A stretch of 14,307 bases of DNA, from assembly GCA_021325365.1 (NCBI GenBank), contig JAJPHF010000021.1:1-14307 (forward strand), given 5' to 3'. Source of the DNA: Pseudomonadota bacterium. GTDB taxonomy: Bacteria; Chloroflexota; UBA6077; JAJPHF01. Shown here piece by piece: positions 12,252-14,307 of the stretch (within the stretch, counting starts at the first letter, position 1; the number at the start of each line of letters is the position of its first letter). The position numbers and the translations under genes are program-made. The notes below the pieces were generated by a model. It did no database searches and was not told where the DNA came from. It worked only from the letters and a program-made list of their open reading frames with translations.

Positions 12252-12948
12252 GTGCATCTGAAGGCGGGCCTGAACGCTTACGCTATCCTTCTCGGCGCTC
12301 GTGCAGCCGAGCATCCAGGCCGCGACCGACCTGCGCGACAAGCGCATCGGTGTCACGCGGCGCGGCTCGAACAGCGAGATCTGGTCCACCGCCGTGCTGG
12401 CGAAGTTCGGGATGCAGCCGGACCGCGACTATACGGTGCTGTCCGTGGGCGGGCAGGCCGAGCAGCTCGCGGCGCTGCAGAACGGCGCGCTGGACGCCGC
12501 CATCCTCACGCCGCCCACGAATCTCGTCGCGCGCCAGCTAGGCTTCAAGGAGCTGCTCAGCTACCGCGACTACAGCCTCGACTTCGCCAACGTCGGCGCC
12601 GTGACCACGCGCCGCTTCCTCCAGGCGCAACCCGACGTGGTGGACCGCTTCCTGCGCGCCTCGGCCGAGGGGGTGGCCGTCATGTTGACGAACCCCGAGG
12701 TCACGCGCAAGGTGCTCACGCACTATACCGACGCCGACGATCCGGCTATGTTGGACGAGGCGATCGCCTTCGAGCGCAGCCGCACGGCTCGCGACATGCT
12801 GCCGACGCCCGAGGCGATGCGCGGCGCGATGGAAGAGCTGGCGAGCACCAACCCGAAGGCGGCCACCGCGAACCCCGACGATTTTCTGGAGCTGGGGCCG
12901 ATCAAGCGCCTGAACGACAGCGGCTTCATCGCGAGCCTCTACCCTTGA
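12252..12948 (+). pseudogene. Solute-binding protein with deleted 5' part
   Basis: From about 12274 the frame encodes the C-terminal two-thirds of an NMT1/SsuA-like solute-binding protein: LVQPSIQAATDLRDKRIGVT, then RGSNSEIWSTAVLAKFGMQP, GGQAEQLAALQNGALDAAIL, TPPTNLVARQLGFKEL, and an end of KRLNDSGFIASLYP. The first lobe and the whole signal peptide are missing, so even an internal GTG start at 12301 could not give an exported protein. Just upstream another frame reads KAGLNAYAIL, which matches the residues expected before this point, so a frameshift near 12285 is likely as well. The break lies about 30-50 bases from the IS66 remnant, which suggests that the insertion or a later deletion removed the 5' end. 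The last 23 bases overlap the convergent gene. Confidence 0.8.
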
Positions 12949-14307
12949 GCCGGTGGACCGAGGGGGGCGGGGGGTGACAACGACCGGCGCGCAGCCGGCG
13001 CGCGCCAGCTAGCAGCCCGAGGGCGGCCAGGCCCACCGCTAGCAGGGCCAGGCTGTCGCTCTCGGGCACGACGGGCACCTCCGCGAGACGGCCGGCGATG
13101 GGCGGCTGCGCCGCCGGGGGCGGCAGGACCAGCGGTGGTGGTGGGGGCGGGGGGAGCGGCGGCAGCAGGGGCGGCACCGCCAGCGCTGCGGCCGCAGGGA
13201 CCGCGCCGGGGCCGGTCACCGTTCCGAGCAGGCAGGCCGTCGCCGCCGTGAAGCAGAGCGCCGCGCTCGAGCCCTGGAGGGCGTTGCCGGGCAGCGTCCC
13301 CGCGCAGGTGTAGCGGGAGCCCGGCCCGCCGCTGGGCGCGGCGCAGGCGACGGCCTGGACGCCCTGGTCGGTCGCGAACACCGCTATGGGCGTCGTGCCA
13401 GCCGGCACGCCGGCCGGTACTGTCGTCGACAGCGTAAAGGCCATGCTGCCGCTGCGCGTGAGGGTGCCGGCCAGAGCGCCGCTGACGGCGCAGGACTCGC
13501 CCGCCAGGGCGGCGCACGGCTCGGGCAGGCCGCCCTGGAACCCGGCGGTCGCGAGCGCCCGCGCCTGGGCCTGGGCCAGCGTCAAGTTGGACGGCGGGAG
13601 GGTCGCGGTCGGGAGCGTGGCCGTTGCGGTTGCCGTTGAGGTTGCGGTCGGCGTGGCGGTCGTCGTTGGTGTCCGAGTGGGTGTGGGCGTGCTCGTACTG
13701 GTCGCCGTCTGCGTGGGCGTGGGCGTGCTCGTGCTGGTCGCCGTGGGGGTCGGCGTTGGGGCGACCTGGTGCGTGATGATCTCCCAGATGCCCGCCCCCT
13801 GCGTGGCCACCCGCAGAATCTGGTCGGGGGTGCCCTGGCCGCCGCGCTGGAACGCCATGTCGAACACGGCCACGCGCGGCAGCCCGTTGCTGTAGGCGGT
13901 CCAGGTCACGCCCCCGTCGGTCGAGCGGAACACGCCAACCTGCGTCCCGGCGTAGAGGTTGTTCGAGTCCAGCGGGTCCACGACGAAGGCGTTTACCGGC
14001 ACGCTGGGGATGCCGTTAGCCGCCGCCGTCCAGGTGGGCGTGGGGGCGTTCAAGTTGGTGGTCTTCCAGATGCCCTGCCCGGCCGGCGTATAGAAGTCGA
14101 AGGTCACGTACGCCGTGTTGGCGTTGTTCGGGTCGATCACCGCGCGGCCGATGAACGGCGCGATGCCAGGGGTGCGGGGGAAGCACGGACAGGTCACGTC
14201 GGCGAGCATGCTCGCCCCGCTGGTGGTGGCGAACACCCGGCCGTTCTCCAGGCCGACAATGCGGACGTTGTCGTTCTGGGGCGAGATGCCGATGGCCGTA
14301 ATCGGGA
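12926..14307 (-). CDS. Secreted Asp-box (BNR-like) repeat protein, C-terminal part, PEP-CTERM-like tail
   Basis: The frame is open to the right edge, so the N-terminus lies outside; 459 residues are visible. Near the visible start is a beta-propeller-like region with an Asp box, STDGGVTWT, and a degenerate copy before it (IWKTTNLNAPTPTWT); such repeats occur in sialidase-like and photosystem-assembly propellers. A Thr-Pro-Ser linker of about 60 residues follows, then a Cys-containing beta-rich domain (ESCAVSGALAGTLTRSGSM to AACLLGT region), a poly-Pro stretch, and a C-terminal sorting-signal-like end: VPESDSLALLAVGLAALGLL with a basic GARRLRAGR. Unlike usual sorting signals, about 17 more residues follow the basic cluster and run into the 3' end of the neighbouring solute-binding pseudogene. 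It is probably an extracellular, surface-displayed protein of unknown activity. Confidence 0.8.
   Translation of the reverse strand, partial: PITAIGISPQNDNVRIVGLENGRVFATTSGASMLADVTCPCFPRTPGIAPFIGRAVIDPNNANTAYVTFDFYTPAGQGIWKTTNLNAPTPTWTAAANGIPSVPVNAFVVDPLDSNNLYAGTQVGVFRSTDGGVTWTAYSNGLPRVAVFDMAFQRGGQGTPDQILRVATQGAGIWEIITHQVAPTPTPTATSTSTPTPTQTATSTSTPTPTRTPTTTATPTATSTATATATLPTATLPPSNLTLAQAQARALATAGFQGGLPEPCAALAGESCAVSGALAGTLTRSGSMAFTLSTTVPAGVPAGTTPIAVFATDQGVQAVACAAPSGGPGSRYTCAGTLPGNALQGSSAALCFTAATACLLGTVTGPGAVPAAAALAVPPLLPPLPPPPPPPLVLPPPAAQPPIAGRLAEVPVVPESDSLALLAVGLAALGLLAGARRLRAGRCHPPPPSVHRLKGRGSR
13685..13756 (-). repeat. 36-bp tandem repeat in the Thr-Pro linker
   Basis: Two adjacent 36-base units (13685-13720 and 13721-13756; 31 of 36 identical) encode a 12-residue Thr/Pro/Ser repeat. 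The linker probably forms an extended, O-glycosylatable stalk. The repeat keeps frame, so copy number can change without loss of function. Confidence 0.75.

Noticed and set aside
13600..13760. Repeat array at the Thr-Pro linker, and the similar one at 7600-7760, as CRISPR
   Set aside because: The repeats are in frame, encode Thr/Pro/Ala linkers, and have no unique spacers of constant length.

Overview
The window is GC-rich bacterial DNA. Its protein style points to the Chloroflexota: long Thr/Pro/Ala linkers in secreted proteins, several NMT1/SsuA-like solute-binding lipoproteins, and an HtrA-type protease with a Thr-Pro linker. This assignment comes from style and remembered homologues, not from a marker gene. 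The region looks accessory, with transposase remnants, broken genes and small unknown genes among a few intact ones. I see no rRNA, tRNA or CRISPR array.

Layout. Positions 1-565 (minus) hold the N-terminal part of a DDE transposase that runs off the left edge and has lost an expected catalytic Asp. Positions 766-1339 hold two small unknown genes on opposite strands. Positions 1536-3782 form a divergent module. To the left (minus) are a SWIM zinc-finger protein and a small conserved protein. To the right (plus) are a Cys4 mini zinc-finger protein and a large HNH-domain protein. Both arms leave from face-to-face sigma70-type promoters whose -35 boxes overlap, with a perfect inverted repeat inside the plus-strand promoter spacer. 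Positions 3822-4602 (minus) carry a two-gene overlapping cassette, organised like a toxin-antitoxin operon, behind a cluster of TTCACCAC half-sites.

Positions 5037-6254 (minus) encode a solute-binding lipoprotein with no transporter partner in view. Positions 6809-8161 (plus) encode a membrane-anchored HtrA-like serine protease with all three triad residues but an in-frame TAG just before the catalytic His. Positions 8163-8640 hold the remains of a phage/plasmid-type gene split by a short palindromic repeat. Positions 8784-10214 (plus) are an intact DctA-type C4-dicarboxylate symporter.

From 10225 to 12948 the DNA is mosaic. Two separate 5'-end remnants of IS66-like transposase genes lie in the same orientation. 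They flank a second intact solute-binding lipoprotein (10852-11946, minus), and the second remnant abuts a solute-binding gene that has lost its 5' half (12252-12948, plus). From 12926 to the right edge (minus) is the C-terminal part of a secreted Asp-box protein with a Thr-Pro linker and a PEP-CTERM-like tail.

The parts most likely to be an undescribed system are the divergent zinc-finger/HNH module (1536-3782) and the adjacent two-gene cassette (3822-4680). Their functions are inferred from architecture only.
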